Source: Robiginitomaculum sp.
GTDB lineage: Bacteria; Pseudomonadota; Alphaproteobacteria; Caulobacterales; Maricaulaceae
Reading direction: 5' to 3'
Assembly (NCBI GenBank): GCA_002733605.1
Contig: NVWK01000003.1
Location: 124,001 to 188,000, forward strand
DNA length: 64,000 nucleotides
Below are positions 38,294 to 46,697 of this stretch, piece after piece (the stretch's first letter is position 1; each line of letters begins with the position of its first letter). The position numbers and the translations under genes are program-made. Under the pieces are notes generated by a model. That model made no database searches. It was not told where the DNA came from and saw only the letters and a list, made by a program, of their open reading frames with translations.

Positions 38294-38917
38294 GTGAAAC
38301 TATACGAAATGGGAAACGATTCCCTACGGGATCAAAATACGATTAGGGACATAGAGTATCTTTTACAACAACCCGCTGAGCAAGACCAAAGGGTGTGCTT
38401 GGCCTGTGACAAGAGATGTGAGTGTAGCCAACCTCTTACGTGCACATGCATGTGTAGCGCAGCCTGTGGGCATGCCCCCTTTGCAATGTCATCCGAGCCT
38501 GATCGTTATCCTATAGAAGAGAAAGTCGTCTCACTGGTGTACGGGTTCAATGCTCTGCGCATTTGTGCACCCTACTGGTCGTGTGAAGGCCATAATCATG
38601 CAAATGGCGAATTATTTAGAGTGCCTCAAATATGGTTCTACTCCAAATCCATGATTTACCCGCAATTGATCGGGCACTATATCGGGGCATTGGAGTTCGA
38701 GAAAAAGATAACATATCCTTGGCATATCTGCCTGACCTACGCCAACAACCCACTTGAAACAGGGTTTAGCCTTGAACCCAACATGAAAATAATTTCGGAT
38801 CCACAACTTCACATCATGCAAAAAGATGTAGCCATCATAGCCGACAACTTTGCGACAGACCTAAAAAAACATGCACAAAGCTATATTGCCGAATATGAGC
38901 GAAAGCATAAGGGGTAG
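38294..38917 (+). CDS. Cysteine-rich conserved hypothetical protein
   Basis: Protein of 207 residues that I cannot assign to a named family, though its style recalls an uncharacterised proteobacterial group. Residues 35-58 hold eight cysteines in C-x2-C-x3-C-x-C-x5-C-x-C-x-C-x3-C spacing, then His60, which suggests a zinc or iron-sulfur site. A second motif, WSCEGHNH, lies near residues 99-106. The remainder is a mixed alpha/beta domain with no signal peptide or membrane helix. Translation probably starts at GTG 38294, just after GAGGG; ATG 38309 is the alternative. Confidence 0.7.
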   Translation: MKLYEMGNDSLRDQNTIRDIEYLLQQPAEQDQRVCLACDKRCECSQPLTCTCMCSAACGHAPFAMSSEPDRYPIEEKVVSLVYGFNALRICAPYWSCEGHNHANGELFRVPQIWFYSKSMIYPQLIGHYIGALEFEKKITYPWHICLTYANNPLETGFSLEPNMKIISDPQLHIMQKDVAIIADNFATDLKKHAQSYIAEYERKHKG

Positions 38918-39397
38918 GGGCAATAAAGTGTAGGAAGGGTTCGCGGCCGGCCAAAAATCTAATCCCCGCCTTTCTGTTTCCAGCTATATTAAATTCGTTC
39001 CTCCATCCGGGACAGGCTTCGTGCACGTTGACTTGGTTGGATGGGGGACGGTGTTTGTGGTTGAGCATTCGGGGTAACGCCCGAATTGTGCCGGGCCATG
39101 CCGGGAGTGCCGCCTACGTCTTGACTATGTATTTCGGCCCCGCGAAAAAAGACACCGCCGTGTGGTTAAAACTTTACGAAACATATTTTAAGCGCATCAC
39201 GGTATTTCCAGTGAAGCGGAGATCTCACGGGCCCATCCCGATAAAATGTTTGCCTCCACGCCGGTCTTTCAAGATATGGCGCACGTCGTGCTCGCCATAA
39301 AACGGACTTGCGTTAATGATGGTGCGAAAATGGCTGTAAATTGCTTTATTACTCGGCTTCAGGCTTGGTGATAGTCGTCCACTTATTCATTGCCAGA
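38918..39397. other. 480-bp stretch without a supported gene
   Basis: Only short overlapping frames of up to 90 codons occur, on both strands, without ribosome sites or recognisable motifs. The part at about 38940-39110 has higher GC and contains CCGGGCCATGCCGGGAG-like text reminiscent of dispersed intergenic repeats, but no second copy was seen. The stretch may be decayed sequence at the edge of the accessory region. Confidence 0.5.
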
Positions 39398-39952
39398 TCA
39401 TAAAGATGTCTCCCATTCAGATATTAGGCTTTCACCCTCTGTAATTTCAACATCAAACTTCATAATATGTTTGCGATCAGTAAGTAATCTGAATTTCTTT
39501 GTCCGAGTAAAATTAACATTTACCTCAAAAGGCATATTGTACGTTTTATCACCAATACAGATTGACCTAAATTCCAGTTTGTAAAACCCCGATAACTTAA
39601 CACCTAACTTTGTAGTTGCTTTGTGTTTATCCCCAATATCAATAACAGCACGCCGTAGCGATCTAAAATCGTTTGGAGATTCAACTATTTTTGTATTTAA
39701 AGCTGAGTCAATCGTTTTGTATTCAATAAATATGTCCCCGCGAATTGTCTCATCAGAAACATTCTCAAACCATAATTCGCATTCTAAATAAGCGTGACAC
39801 TTAGGTTTGTCATAGCTCATTAAACGTCCCCAAATATAACTTGCCGTTATTGTCGTTCGTATAATTTTAAACGGGTGATCATAGCCCTGTGTAAGGACGA
39901 CTGAATGATTAGATTTTTCACTCCAAAGACCGCCGCTTATATGATTAGCCAT
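39398..39952 (-). CDS. Hypothetical protein, AT-rich orphan
   Basis: Protein of 184 residues with no family I recognise. It looks soluble and beta-rich (predicted strands around KIIRTTITASYIWGRL, YLECELWFENVSDE, KLGVKLSGFYKLEF, TYNMPFEVNVNF), with no signal peptide or membrane segment. The start at 39952 is supported by GGAGG 5 nt upstream and is better than the ATG at 39985. Its codons are clearly more AT-rich than the neighbouring core genes, which fits recent acquisition, and it sits in the gene-poor stretch before tRNA-Ser. Confidence 0.6.
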   Translation of the reverse strand: MANHISGGLWSEKSNHSVVLTQGYDHPFKIIRTTITASYIWGRLMSYDKPKCHAYLECELWFENVSDETIRGDIFIEYKTIDSALNTKIVESPNDFRSLRRAVIDIGDKHKATTKLGVKLSGFYKLEFRSICIGDKTYNMPFEVNVNFTRTKKFRLLTDRKHIMKFDVEITEGESLISEWETSL

Positions 39953-40357
39953 TTTTCCTCCAACAAAGCATGTTGCTGATTGCAATTATGCAACTTCTTG
40001 AACAAAAAAGCTATAAGTCGTTGCTAGAGTCTTCGAATGCTCTCAAGATTTGGTTGTTATTAGCAAATTGCCCTCATTGGACATAAACATATAATTACGT
40101 AAATGTTGGATGTAGGAAGTCAAAACCTTCATTTGACGTTATAGACAAAAATAATTTGAGGAGTAATTATACTCAATGCCATTAAGCCCAATAAATAGAG
40201 CTTGTAATGGACATGGAAATGGCGGATGGGGAGGCTCTGTGCTTACCCAATGTGATCAATAACTTACATTGTCTATTGGGGTAAAAATATGTGCTTATAT
40301 CTCAAAAGGTTAGCAAAACGAGCGTCTAACTAAATCAAGAAACTTGTGTGCATATGA
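39953..40357. other. 405-bp AT-rich non-coding stretch holding the tRNA-end repeat
   Basis: No convincing gene. A 28-codon frame at 40176-40262 exists, but its product is glycine-rich by accident of the repeat it spans. The stretch contains the 18-nt copy of the tRNA-Ser 3' end at 40217-40234. AT content is high and no promoter or terminator is clear. Confidence 0.5.
40217..40234 (-). repeat. Distal copy of the tRNA-Ser 3' end (putative att remnant)
   Basis: AAATGGCGGATGGGGAGG is identical to 41264-41281, which covers the last 15 nt of tRNA-Ser(UGA) including CCA plus 3 nt of flank. The copies are in the same orientation and lie on the 3' side of the tRNA, the arrangement left by tRNA-targeting integrases. 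The enclosed 1.05 kb has no integrase. Confidence 0.7.
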
Positions 40358-40888
40358 TCATGTTTCGGCCTCATTATCAGGCTTTGGTTTAGGGTCGGAC
40401 ATCCGCTCGGCTTTTAAGGCTATTGCCTCCTCTCGCAATCCATCCGCTAAGTCTAGGAATCGTTTCGAATGCGTATTAAATCGCCTTAGCCGCTTCCATG
40501 CTTCGTGCGCGCCCGGCGCAAGCGTTTCTCCGAGCAACTGCTTTCGGTAGGTTTCCCACGTTTCCGGATCGATATCCCCATCAAGATATTGTGTGTAAAT
40601 CCCTTCCCAAATACGAAGAGATGAGCGCCAGAAGGTGAGATAAATCATGCGTTCCGAATCTGTCAGGCCCTCTATGTCTTTAACGCCGCGTACATATATG
40701 TCCGCCAGCCCCGGCGTTTCAAACAGTGCCCTTGGCAGACGCTCAAGCTTGTCGAGTTGGTCTTGTATAGCGGTTTTACTAGCCAGCCGAGTCGCATTAC
40801 GCATCTGGATTATCAGAGCAATCAGCGTAGCAAGGATCGCTAGCACTGCCACCGTCTGACCAATGTAATAGATGTTTTCTAAGGTCAT
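40358..40888 (-). CDS. Small membrane-anchored hypothetical protein
   Basis: Protein of 176 residues with one N-terminal membrane helix (about 5-27, ending LIIQMRN), followed by a soluble helical domain with conserved-looking blocks LFETPGLADIYVRG, MIYLTFWRSSLRIWEGIY and PGAHEAWKRLR. It resembles DUF6082-like single-helix proteins that are common in marine bacteria and have no known function; this is a judgement from style only. It overlaps the preceding small gene by 4 nt, so the two are coupled. It lies inside the segment bounded by the tRNA-end repeats. Confidence 0.65.
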   Translation of the reverse strand: MTLENIYYIGQTVAVLAILATLIALIIQMRNATRLASKTAIQDQLDKLERLPRALFETPGLADIYVRGVKDIEGLTDSERMIYLTFWRSSLRIWEGIYTQYLDGDIDPETWETYRKQLLGETLAPGAHEAWKRLRRFNTHSKRFLDLADGLREEAIALKAERMSDPKPKPDNEAET

Positions 40889-41058
40889 GGGGTGGTTTCC
40901 GTTGTATTCTCATTCAATGAGGTGCCAAGTTCGTCTTCGATCTGTTTGAGCAGTTCTGCCAAACCGATAAACACGCCCACTACAACGATAAAAAAATCTA
41001 GAAATATAGCGAACCAGTTTTGGTCGCGCACATGTTTCATAATACTGCGTAATCGCAT
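40885..41058 (-). CDS. Short membrane protein, probable remnant of a DUF6090-like gene
   Basis: Only 57 residues from ATG 41058. The first 40 (MRLRSIMKHVRDQNWFAIFL, then DFFIVVVGVFIGL) match the N-terminus of a family of membrane proteins, usually about 250 residues, that continue with LQVANWN. Here the frame goes straight to an acidic tail and stops, so most of the usual domain is missing. An internal deletion that kept the start and fused to a new tail is the simplest reading. The stop overlaps the start of the next gene by 4 nt, so the short form may still be translated. The frame is also open upstream to 41184. Confidence 0.5.
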   Translation of the reverse strand: MRLRSIMKHVRDQNWFAIFLDFFIVVVGVFIGLAELLKQIEDELGTSLNENTTETTP

Positions 41059-41263
41059 ATACTCGCCCCGTTTTGTTTTATTGTAGCAAGGCTCGGGTAT
41101 TTTGTCTGTAATAATTACGAAAATGCAAATATCAGTTTTTTGCCTAATAGCAGCAAGGATTTTTTCTACCATCATGTCATTCACTCGGCCTCACATGTCT
41201 GACGTCAGCGCCTATGGGAGTCAATGTTGTCGTGGGACAAGCTAAGTCATTGAAATTATTGGA

Positions 41264-41281
41264 AAATGGCGGATGGGGAGG
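41264..41281 (-). repeat. tRNA-proximal copy of the att-like repeat
   Basis: This 18-nt copy spans the end of tRNA-Ser(UGA) and is identical to 40217-40234. Together the two would be the flanks of a former integrated element of about 1.05 kb, or the edge of a larger one since rearranged. Confidence 0.7.
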
Positions 41282-41356
41282 GATTCGAACCCCCGGTACA
41301 GTTCCCCGCACTCCAGTTTTCAAGACTGGCGCCTTAAACCACTCGGCCACCCATCC
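41267..41356 (-). tRNA. tRNA-Ser(UGA)
   Basis: A 90-nt class II tRNA on the minus strand. The acceptor stem GGATGGG pairs with CCCATCC, the discriminator is G, and CCA is encoded. The anticodon loop CTTGAAA on a CCAGT/ACTGG stem gives anticodon UGA, which reads UCA serine codons. The long variable arm (GTGCGGGGAACTGTAC) and the T loop GGTTCGAATCC are normal. Its 3' end is duplicated at 40217. Confidence 0.97.
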
Positions 41357-41668
41357 GCATATAGATCGACATATACATTCGTCGATAATTTCCAAGGAGA
41401 TTGCGTTAGCAAGTGTGATGCACTTTCGCAAGGCCTAAGACGTCACTTTATGTCTTTTCCTACAAGAAACCCAATAATAGCGGGGATAGGCACGGGTAGG
41501 GGCCTGTTTGTTAACTTTTGGGCAACCTTATTCTCTAAACGCCCGTTAATCGTGTCTTCTAACGTGGATTTAAAGTTACTGCTCTATGTTCCGCTTAATC
41601 GAGAACTGGGATGGGGTATATCCGCAGCCAAAATCAACGAGCAAGAGCTCAGGGTAAAAGGTATAAGA
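41357..41668. other. 312-bp region between tRNA-Ser and rlpA
   Basis: Divergent region that must hold the tRNA promoter (minus strand) and the rlpA promoter (plus strand). No hexamer pair stands out. The rlpA frame is open across it and into the tRNA, but this upstream part has no lipoprotein signal or ribosome site and is taken as non-coding. Confidence 0.5.
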
Positions 41669-42928
41669 ATGATAAGTTTGAAAACAAATACGTGGGGAAA
41701 GATTGGAGTGGCCGCTATATTCGGTTTCTCCGCTTTAACTCTTGGAGCCTGTAGTACAACATCCGGCAATATTGCGCAGGGTGGGGCACCTATTACATAT
41801 AAAATGGATCGCGGCGAATTTAAACAAGTGGCTGTACAGCCACCACGCGAAGCCGTTTTATCAGCACGGCCGACCCGTCGTCCACATAAATATGCGCCCG
41901 CAACGCGTCCAGCACCCCGTGCCTATACGCCAAAGCCATACGCTTCGCAATTCGATCAGGCCTCTGTTGACCCTGATTTGTACAAGCATCAGCGCATTGG
42001 TAAAAGATACACAATTTTGGGAAAAAGCTACACGCCAAAGCATCAGCCTTACTATAATAAGGTCGGTACGGCCTCATGGTATGGCGACAAATTCCACGGC
42101 AGACCAACCGCAACAGGCGAGTTGTATGACATGGATGATGTAACAGCCGCGCATAAAACCCTGCCGCTAAACTCTATGGTTTATGTGACCAATCTACAGA
42201 CCGGACAAGGTATGTTGGTGCGGGTAAATGACCGTGGCCCGTTTGTTGATGGCCGCATCATTGATCTAAGCCGTGAATCAGCACGTCGTTTGGGCCTGTT
42301 TGAATCAGGTATTGGCGCAGTGCGCGTGCAATATGCCGGCCCTGCCGATCCAAATGCTGCAAAAACCAATAAAAGACCGATCAAACGACCGTCTACGCCG
42401 AAATTGCGTAAACAAAAGCCGAGTTATGATATGGTTGCAGAGCTACAAAAGGCATTGCCGAAATTCTTGCCCAAGCGCAAGCCTCTCACGATGCCAAAGC
42501 TTACGCCAAACTACGAACCGCTTCGTAATTTGGGAAAACCCCAGATTACACCGCCAGCTTCAAGAGCGGCATTGCAGCGCCAAGTCGAACTGCCGAAGAA
42601 AAGAAAGCCAAAATTTTCTTTTCAGAAGAAAGAGGAATATGTAAATCCGCTGTTAGAGGGAAATCAGGGCAATACTTATACGCGCCCGTCAACACCGCAG
42701 CGCACTGCACAACTCCCTAAGAAGGCACCGAAAAACCTAAGCTCCAGAAAATCGGGGCAGAAAAACCTAAGCCCAAGTAATCTAGAATGGGCACCTTCAG
42801 GTACGGGACCCGTGACATTGACAATCAAAGGTCCAATTCACTTGGCCGCAAGTAAGAATGACAGCACCCAAAAACAGCCAAAATTCATTCCGGCTGTGAA
42901 TTACACGAAAAAACCGGCCGAGGAATAG
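41669..42928 (+). CDS. rlpA: RlpA-family septal ring lytic transglycosylase, lipoprotein
   Basis: Protein of 419 residues with a lipoprotein signal ending LGAC. A proline- and lysine-rich linker leads to the double-psi beta-barrel RlpA domain, with GTASWYGDKFHGRPTATGE, LPLNSMVYVTN and VRVNDRGPFVDGRIIDLSRESARRL; this domain cleaves glycan lacking stem peptides in Pseudomonas. The C-terminal 180 residues are again basic and proline-rich, with no SPOR domain recognisable. The start at 41669 has AAGG about 8 nt upstream, and everything before it in frame overlaps the tRNA region. A terminator follows at 42972. Confidence 0.9.
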   Translation: MISLKTNTWGKIGVAAIFGFSALTLGACSTTSGNIAQGGAPITYKMDRGEFKQVAVQPPREAVLSARPTRRPHKYAPATRPAPRAYTPKPYASQFDQASVDPDLYKHQRIGKRYTILGKSYTPKHQPYYNKVGTASWYGDKFHGRPTATGELYDMDDVTAAHKTLPLNSMVYVTNLQTGQGMLVRVNDRGPFVDGRIIDLSRESARRLGLFESGIGAVRVQYAGPADPNAAKTNKRPIKRPSTPKLRKQKPSYDMVAELQKALPKFLPKRKPLTMPKLTPNYEPLRNLGKPQITPPASRAALQRQVELPKKRKPKFSFQKKEEYVNPLLEGNQGNTYTRPSTPQRTAQLPKKAPKNLSSRKSGQKNLSPSNLEWAPSGTGPVTLTIKGPIHLAASKNDSTQKQPKFIPAVNYTKKPAEE

Positions 42929-42971
42929 GCTACAAAGGCTTTACGAAGCCCGACAGCTGTGAAAGTTTAGA

Positions 42972-42996
42972 AGGAGCGCCTCGAGCGCTCCTTTTT
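42972..42996 (+). terminator. Rho-independent terminator after rlpA
   Basis: A perfect 8-bp stem (AGGAGCGC at 42972-42979 and its complement at 42985-42992) with a CTCGA loop is followed by a T-run at 42993-42996. It lies 44 nt after the rlpA stop and just before the carboxypeptidase gene, so it separates the two transcripts. Confidence 0.9.
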
Positions 42997-43005
42997 GATT
43001 CTGAA

Positions 43006-44202
43006 ATGTCCTGGCTGATTATGAAACTCCATCTCTACCCCGCACTCTGTCTCTTCGCAATTTTTGTCTTTTCGTCTGCCTCGTCTGCCCCAAGCGCACA
43101 GATACAGGCACCGGACAGCACAGTTTTCCCCACCCCTGCAAAACACCTGATCATTATGGACTCTGACAGCGGAGAAATCCTGTTCGAGAAAAATGCCCGC
43201 ATCCCTATGGCCCCCGCGTCCATGACCAAAATCATGACGGCCAGTGTTGTCTTTGATCGCATCAAAGCCGGCACATTATCGCTCGATGACGAATTTATTG
43301 TCAGCGAAGATGCATGGCGACGCGGCGGGGTCAGTTCCGGCTCCTCGACAATGTTCCTGAACCCAAAATCGAAAGTAAGTGTCCGCGATCTTCTGCACGG
43401 AGTTGTTATCCAGTCAGGCAATGATGCCTGCATCACTCTGGCTGAAGGCATTGCCGGTAGCGAAGGCGCATTTGCATTGCTTATGAACGAAAAAGCACAA
43501 CAATTGGGCCTCACCAGTGCCCACTTCACCAACGCAACCGGATGGCCGGATGCCGAGCATGTGATTAGCGCCTATGATCTTGCCCGTCTCGCCCGCCACA
43601 CCATCAATGCCTACCCCGAAATGTACAAAATCTATGCCAAAGAGAGCTATACTTGGAACGGCATTAAACAACCCAACCGTAATCCGCTCCTGATGGCCGG
43701 GTTTTCGGGCGCAGACGGTTTAAAAACCGGACATACAGAAATTTCAAAATACGGGTTTGTCGGCTCTGCGGTTCAAAATGGAAACCGCCGTATCTTTGTG
43801 GTCAATGGCTTGGAAAGTAAGGCGGAACGCCGCTCTGAAAGTTTGCGGATTATGCGTAGCGCCTTTGGTGAGTTCGCGGTCTATGAGCTTTATAAGATGG
43901 ATGCAAATATAGGCACTGCAAATGTGTTTATGGGGGTATCGGAAACCGTACCACTCGTGACGAAACAAGCCGTCAATATTGGTATGCATAAAAGCCAGCG
44001 ACCGGACATGAAAGTACAGATCCAATATCTAGGTCCACTCCCGGCACCTATCCTGCAAGGAGACCAGATTGCAGAACTGGTCATTTCCGTCGGAGGCCAA
44101 ACTGTAAAAACAATACCGCTCTATGCAGGTACGGATATAGAGCTAAAATCTCTGTTTGGACGCCTCACAGCCTCTCTTGTGCGCGAAATTCGAGGGGAAT
44201 AA
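43006..44202 (+). CDS. D-alanyl-D-alanine carboxypeptidase, PBP5/6 type
   Basis: Low-molecular-weight PBP of 398 residues that trims the terminal D-alanine of stem peptides. A signal peptide is followed by the S11 domain with SxxK at Ser72-Lys75 (ASMTKIM), SGN at 137-139 and KTG at 240-242, then the PBP5 C-terminal beta domain. The final roughly 20 residues form the amphipathic helix (LFGRLTASLVREI) that anchors PBP5 to the membrane surface. An in-frame ATG at 43021 gives a better signal peptide but has no stronger ribosome site. tmk follows after one base. Confidence 0.93.
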   Translation: MSWLIMKLHLYPALCLFAIFVFSSASSAPSAQIQAPDSTVFPTPAKHLIIMDSDSGEILFEKNARIPMAPASMTKIMTASVVFDRIKAGTLSLDDEFIVSEDAWRRGGVSSGSSTMFLNPKSKVSVRDLLHGVVIQSGNDACITLAEGIAGSEGAFALLMNEKAQQLGLTSAHFTNATGWPDAEHVISAYDLARLARHTINAYPEMYKIYAKESYTWNGIKQPNRNPLLMAGFSGADGLKTGHTEISKYGFVGSAVQNGNRRIFVVNGLESKAERRSESLRIMRSAFGEFAVYELYKMDANIGTANVFMGVSETVPLVTKQAVNIGMHKSQRPDMKVQIQYLGPLPAPILQGDQIAELVISVGGQTVKTIPLYAGTDIELKSLFGRLTASLVREIRGE

Positions 44203-44203
44203 A

Positions 44204-44845
44204 ATGGAAGCGGGCAAATTTATTACTCTAGAAGGGGGTGAAGGCGCCGGTAAAACCACACAGGCCGTCCGCATTAAAGACGCTTTGGCCGAAGCCAATA
44301 TCGAGGCCGTCCTGACCCGTGAACCCGGCGGCACATTCGGAGCCGAAGCCATTCGCGACCTTGTCTTGTCTGGCACCCATGAGCGCTGGTCCGGCATGAC
44401 CGAATTGCTGTTGATGTATGCGGCAAGGCTCGATCATATGGACAAGCTGATTAAACCGGCACTGGAACGCGGGGCATGGGTGATTTGCGACCGGTTTAGC
44501 GACTCCTCTATGGCCTATCAGGGATATGCACGGGGTTTGGGGCAAGAGCGTGTCCGTGCCGTGCATGACACCGTTATGGAAGGGTTTGCACCCGATCTAA
44601 CCATCCTGTTCGATATCGATCCCATTCTGGCCTTAAAGCGCGTACAAACACGCGGTGAAGACCTGTCGCGTTTTGACACCGAAGGCCTTGCCTTTCACAA
44701 GACATTACGCGAAGGCTTTCTGGAAATTGCCAGAGCCGATCCCAAACGGGTAAAACTCATCGACGCGACCTCGTCTCGTGACGCGATTGCAACCCAAATC
44801 AAACATCTTCTCATGACCCAGTTCGCAGGCCTGCGTCTTGGCTAG
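44204..44845 (+). CDS. tmk: Thymidylate kinase
   Basis: Enzyme of 213 residues that phosphorylates dTMP to dTDP. The P-loop is GGEGAGKTT (11-19), the DR(F/Y) motif is CDRFSDSSMAYQG, and the LID region holds RVQTRGEDLSRFD. GAGGGGA precedes ATG 44204; the frame extends upstream inside the carboxypeptidase gene, but that part is not family-like. The gene overlaps holB by 8 nt. tmk-holB-tatD-MBL is a common alphaproteobacterial order. Confidence 0.95.
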   Translation: MEAGKFITLEGGEGAGKTTQAVRIKDALAEANIEAVLTREPGGTFGAEAIRDLVLSGTHERWSGMTELLLMYAARLDHMDKLIKPALERGAWVICDRFSDSSMAYQGYARGLGQERVRAVHDTVMEGFAPDLTILFDIDPILALKRVQTRGEDLSRFDTEGLAFHKTLREGFLEIARADPKRVKLIDATSSRDAIATQIKHLLMTQFAGLRLG

Positions 44846-45896
44846 ATCACCAGAGACATTTATAGCACCAGAAGCAGACCGGGCCGATGGCTGCCCACAT
44901 CCAAGGGGTGTTTACGACCTTGTCGGCCATGAAGATGCAGAAAAACAATTCTCTGCACTTTTCGAGAGCGATCAACTCCATCATGCATGGATGATTAACG
45001 GGGCGTCCGGGATTGGCAAGGCCACCCTCGCATACCGCATGATCCGGCGGGTTTTGGGCGGTGTGCCCCAAACCGAGGGGCGCTTGGACGTGCCAGAATC
45101 CGATCCGGTCGCCCAACGTATTCAATCCTTGGGCCACGGTGATTTTTTGCTGATACGCCGCCCGTATGACGATAAAACCAAAAAACTGCGTGCCGAAATT
45201 CCGGTCACGGAAGCGCGGAGAATTCGGGACTTCTTCTCACGTAAACCCTCCGAAGGCGGATGGCGGGTTTGCCTGATCGATAGTATCGATGAAATGAACC
45301 GCAACGCTGCCAATGCCGTCCTGAAAACCCTTGAAGAACCACCGGAAAAAGCGTTGATAATATTGCTGACAAAAGCGCCGGGAAGGCTTCTGCCCACCAT
45401 TCGCTCCCGTTGCATGGACCTACCTTTAAGACCCGTTCCGGATGCAGAGTTACGCGCATGGCTCGCCAATAACACAACAGGCGAAAAAGTGGACATTGAA
45501 GCCGCCATACGCTTGGCCAAAGGCGCGCCCGGTAAAGCGCTTTCGCTTGTACGCAATGCCGACATGGTGCTGCGACCCCTTGGCAACTTCATCGCAGGGT
45601 TTCCAAGAACCAATCCAAGGCAGGCCCACACCATTTCGGATATGCTGTCTCTTCAAAAAGCTGCTCTTTCCTACGGGCTGTTTTGGGACAGTTTGCTGGA
45701 TATTTTGCATGCACAGGCAGTCTATGCCGCCACAGGCGAATGGGAAAGCGCGTTTCAACCGATTGCGCTTGAGCGTAGTCCAGATGCCTGGATGGATATA
45801 CATGCGGAACTTGTCAATTTACGCCAAGCCCAGGCCGGGCTCAACATGGGTAAAAAACCTGTGCTGCTGCACGCACTTTCACAAGTCGGGAGTTAG
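44838..45896 (+). CDS. holB: DNA polymerase III subunit delta'
   Basis: Clamp-loader subunit of 352 residues. The AAA+ fold is recognisable from HAWMINGASGIGKATLAYRM (P-loop region), VCLIDSIDEMNRNAANAVLKTLEEPP, and the sensor-1 region LPTIRSRCMDLPL. Translation most likely starts at TTG 44838, inside the end of tmk, because the first internal ATG would remove part of the AAA+ domain. tatD begins 2 nt after its stop. The rare TTG start and overlap suggest translational coupling. Confidence 0.9.
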   Translation: MARSPETFIAPEADRADGCPHPRGVYDLVGHEDAEKQFSALFESDQLHHAWMINGASGIGKATLAYRMIRRVLGGVPQTEGRLDVPESDPVAQRIQSLGHGDFLLIRRPYDDKTKKLRAEIPVTEARRIRDFFSRKPSEGGWRVCLIDSIDEMNRNAANAVLKTLEEPPEKALIILLTKAPGRLLPTIRSRCMDLPLRPVPDAELRAWLANNTTGEKVDIEAAIRLAKGAPGKALSLVRNADMVLRPLGNFIAGFPRTNPRQAHTISDMLSLQKAALSYGLFWDSLLDILHAQAVYAATGEWESAFQPIALERSPDAWMDIHAELVNLRQAQAGLNMGKKPVLLHALSQVGS

Positions 45897-45898
45897 AT

Positions 45899-46684
45899 AT
45901 GCTCGTTGATAGTCACGTCAATTTGCACGGCGAACAATACGAAGACGATCTGGAAGAGGTGGTCGCTCGTGCGCGCGCCGCCGGTGTGGGCACCATGCTC
46001 AATATATGTTGCAAGGTTTCGGAATTTACGCCTGTGCTTGTGATCGCTGAGCGCTTTGAAAACATGTATGCCTCTGTCGGCACACACCCTCATGAGGCCC
46101 ATGAAAACCCCGACATAAAATCGAGCGAACTCATAACTCTGAGCCAGCATCCGAAAGTGATCGGCATTGGCGAAACCGGCCTTGATTTTCATTATAATTA
46201 TAGTGGCCGTGATGACCAATATGCGAATTTTCAAGCCCATATTGACGCGGCCCGCGAGACCGGATTGCCACTGATTATCCACAGCAGAAATGCAGATGTT
46301 GAAATGGCTGATCTGCTTGAAACCGAGATGGCAAAAGGTGAGTTCCCAGCACTCCTGCATTGTTATACGGGCGGAGAAGAACTGGCGCGCAGGGCGGCTG
46401 ATCTGGGTCTGTATTTTTCCCTCTCCGGCATATTGACCTTTAAAAAGGCAGATGAATTACGCGCTATCGCCAAGCAATTACCCGAAGACCGCCTGATGAT
46501 TGAAACAGATTGTCCATATCTTGCCCCAATGCCGTACCGGGGCAGGCGCAATGAACCTGCCTATGTCAGCCGTGTTGCCGAGGACTTGGCGCAGTTGAAA
46601 GGCTGGAGTATAGAAGACACTCATAATCGTACAACCGATGCATTTTTCCGCCTGTTTTCCAAGGCAAAAAGGCCCATAGCATGA
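45899..46684 (+). CDS. tatD: TatD family metal-dependent hydrolase
   Basis: TIM-barrel amidohydrolase-like DNase of 261 residues, related to TatD/YcfH. The metal ligands are in DSHVNLH at the start (here H-V-N rather than the usual H-x-H), ETGLDFHY, LIIHSRNA, LLHCYTGG and IETDCPYL. The third residue of the usual HxH motif appears as Asn7-Leu-His, so the first histidine pair is shifted or altered. The usual role is 3' to 5' DNase in DNA or RNA repair. It follows holB by 2 nt. Confidence 0.92.
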   Translation: MLVDSHVNLHGEQYEDDLEEVVARARAAGVGTMLNICCKVSEFTPVLVIAERFENMYASVGTHPHEAHENPDIKSSELITLSQHPKVIGIGETGLDFHYNYSGRDDQYANFQAHIDAARETGLPLIIHSRNADVEMADLLETEMAKGEFPALLHCYTGGEELARRAADLGLYFSLSGILTFKKADELRAIAKQLPEDRLMIETDCPYLAPMPYRGRRNEPAYVSRVAEDLAQLKGWSIEDTHNRTTDAFFRLFSKAKRPIA

Positions 46685-46697
46685 GTAGAAATGTAGC

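Noticed and set aside
39028-39300. 90-codon frame on the plus strand
   Set aside because: No ribosome site, no recognisable motif and atypical composition; it lies in apparently decayed sequence.
39359-39421. Kelch-like text on the minus strand (YDLAMNKWTTI)
   Set aside because: Only about 20 codons between stops and overlapping the 3' end of another gene; probably chance, or too short to call a relic.
40176-40262. 28-codon glycine-rich frame
   Set aside because: It runs across the copied tRNA end, so its glycine and tryptophan codons reflect that repeat; its upstream GAGGAG is too far from the ATG.
41273-41668. 132-codon upstream extension of the rlpA reading frame
   Set aside because: It overlaps tRNA-Ser, translates the tRNA sequence, and the true lipoprotein signal with a ribosome site starts at 41669.
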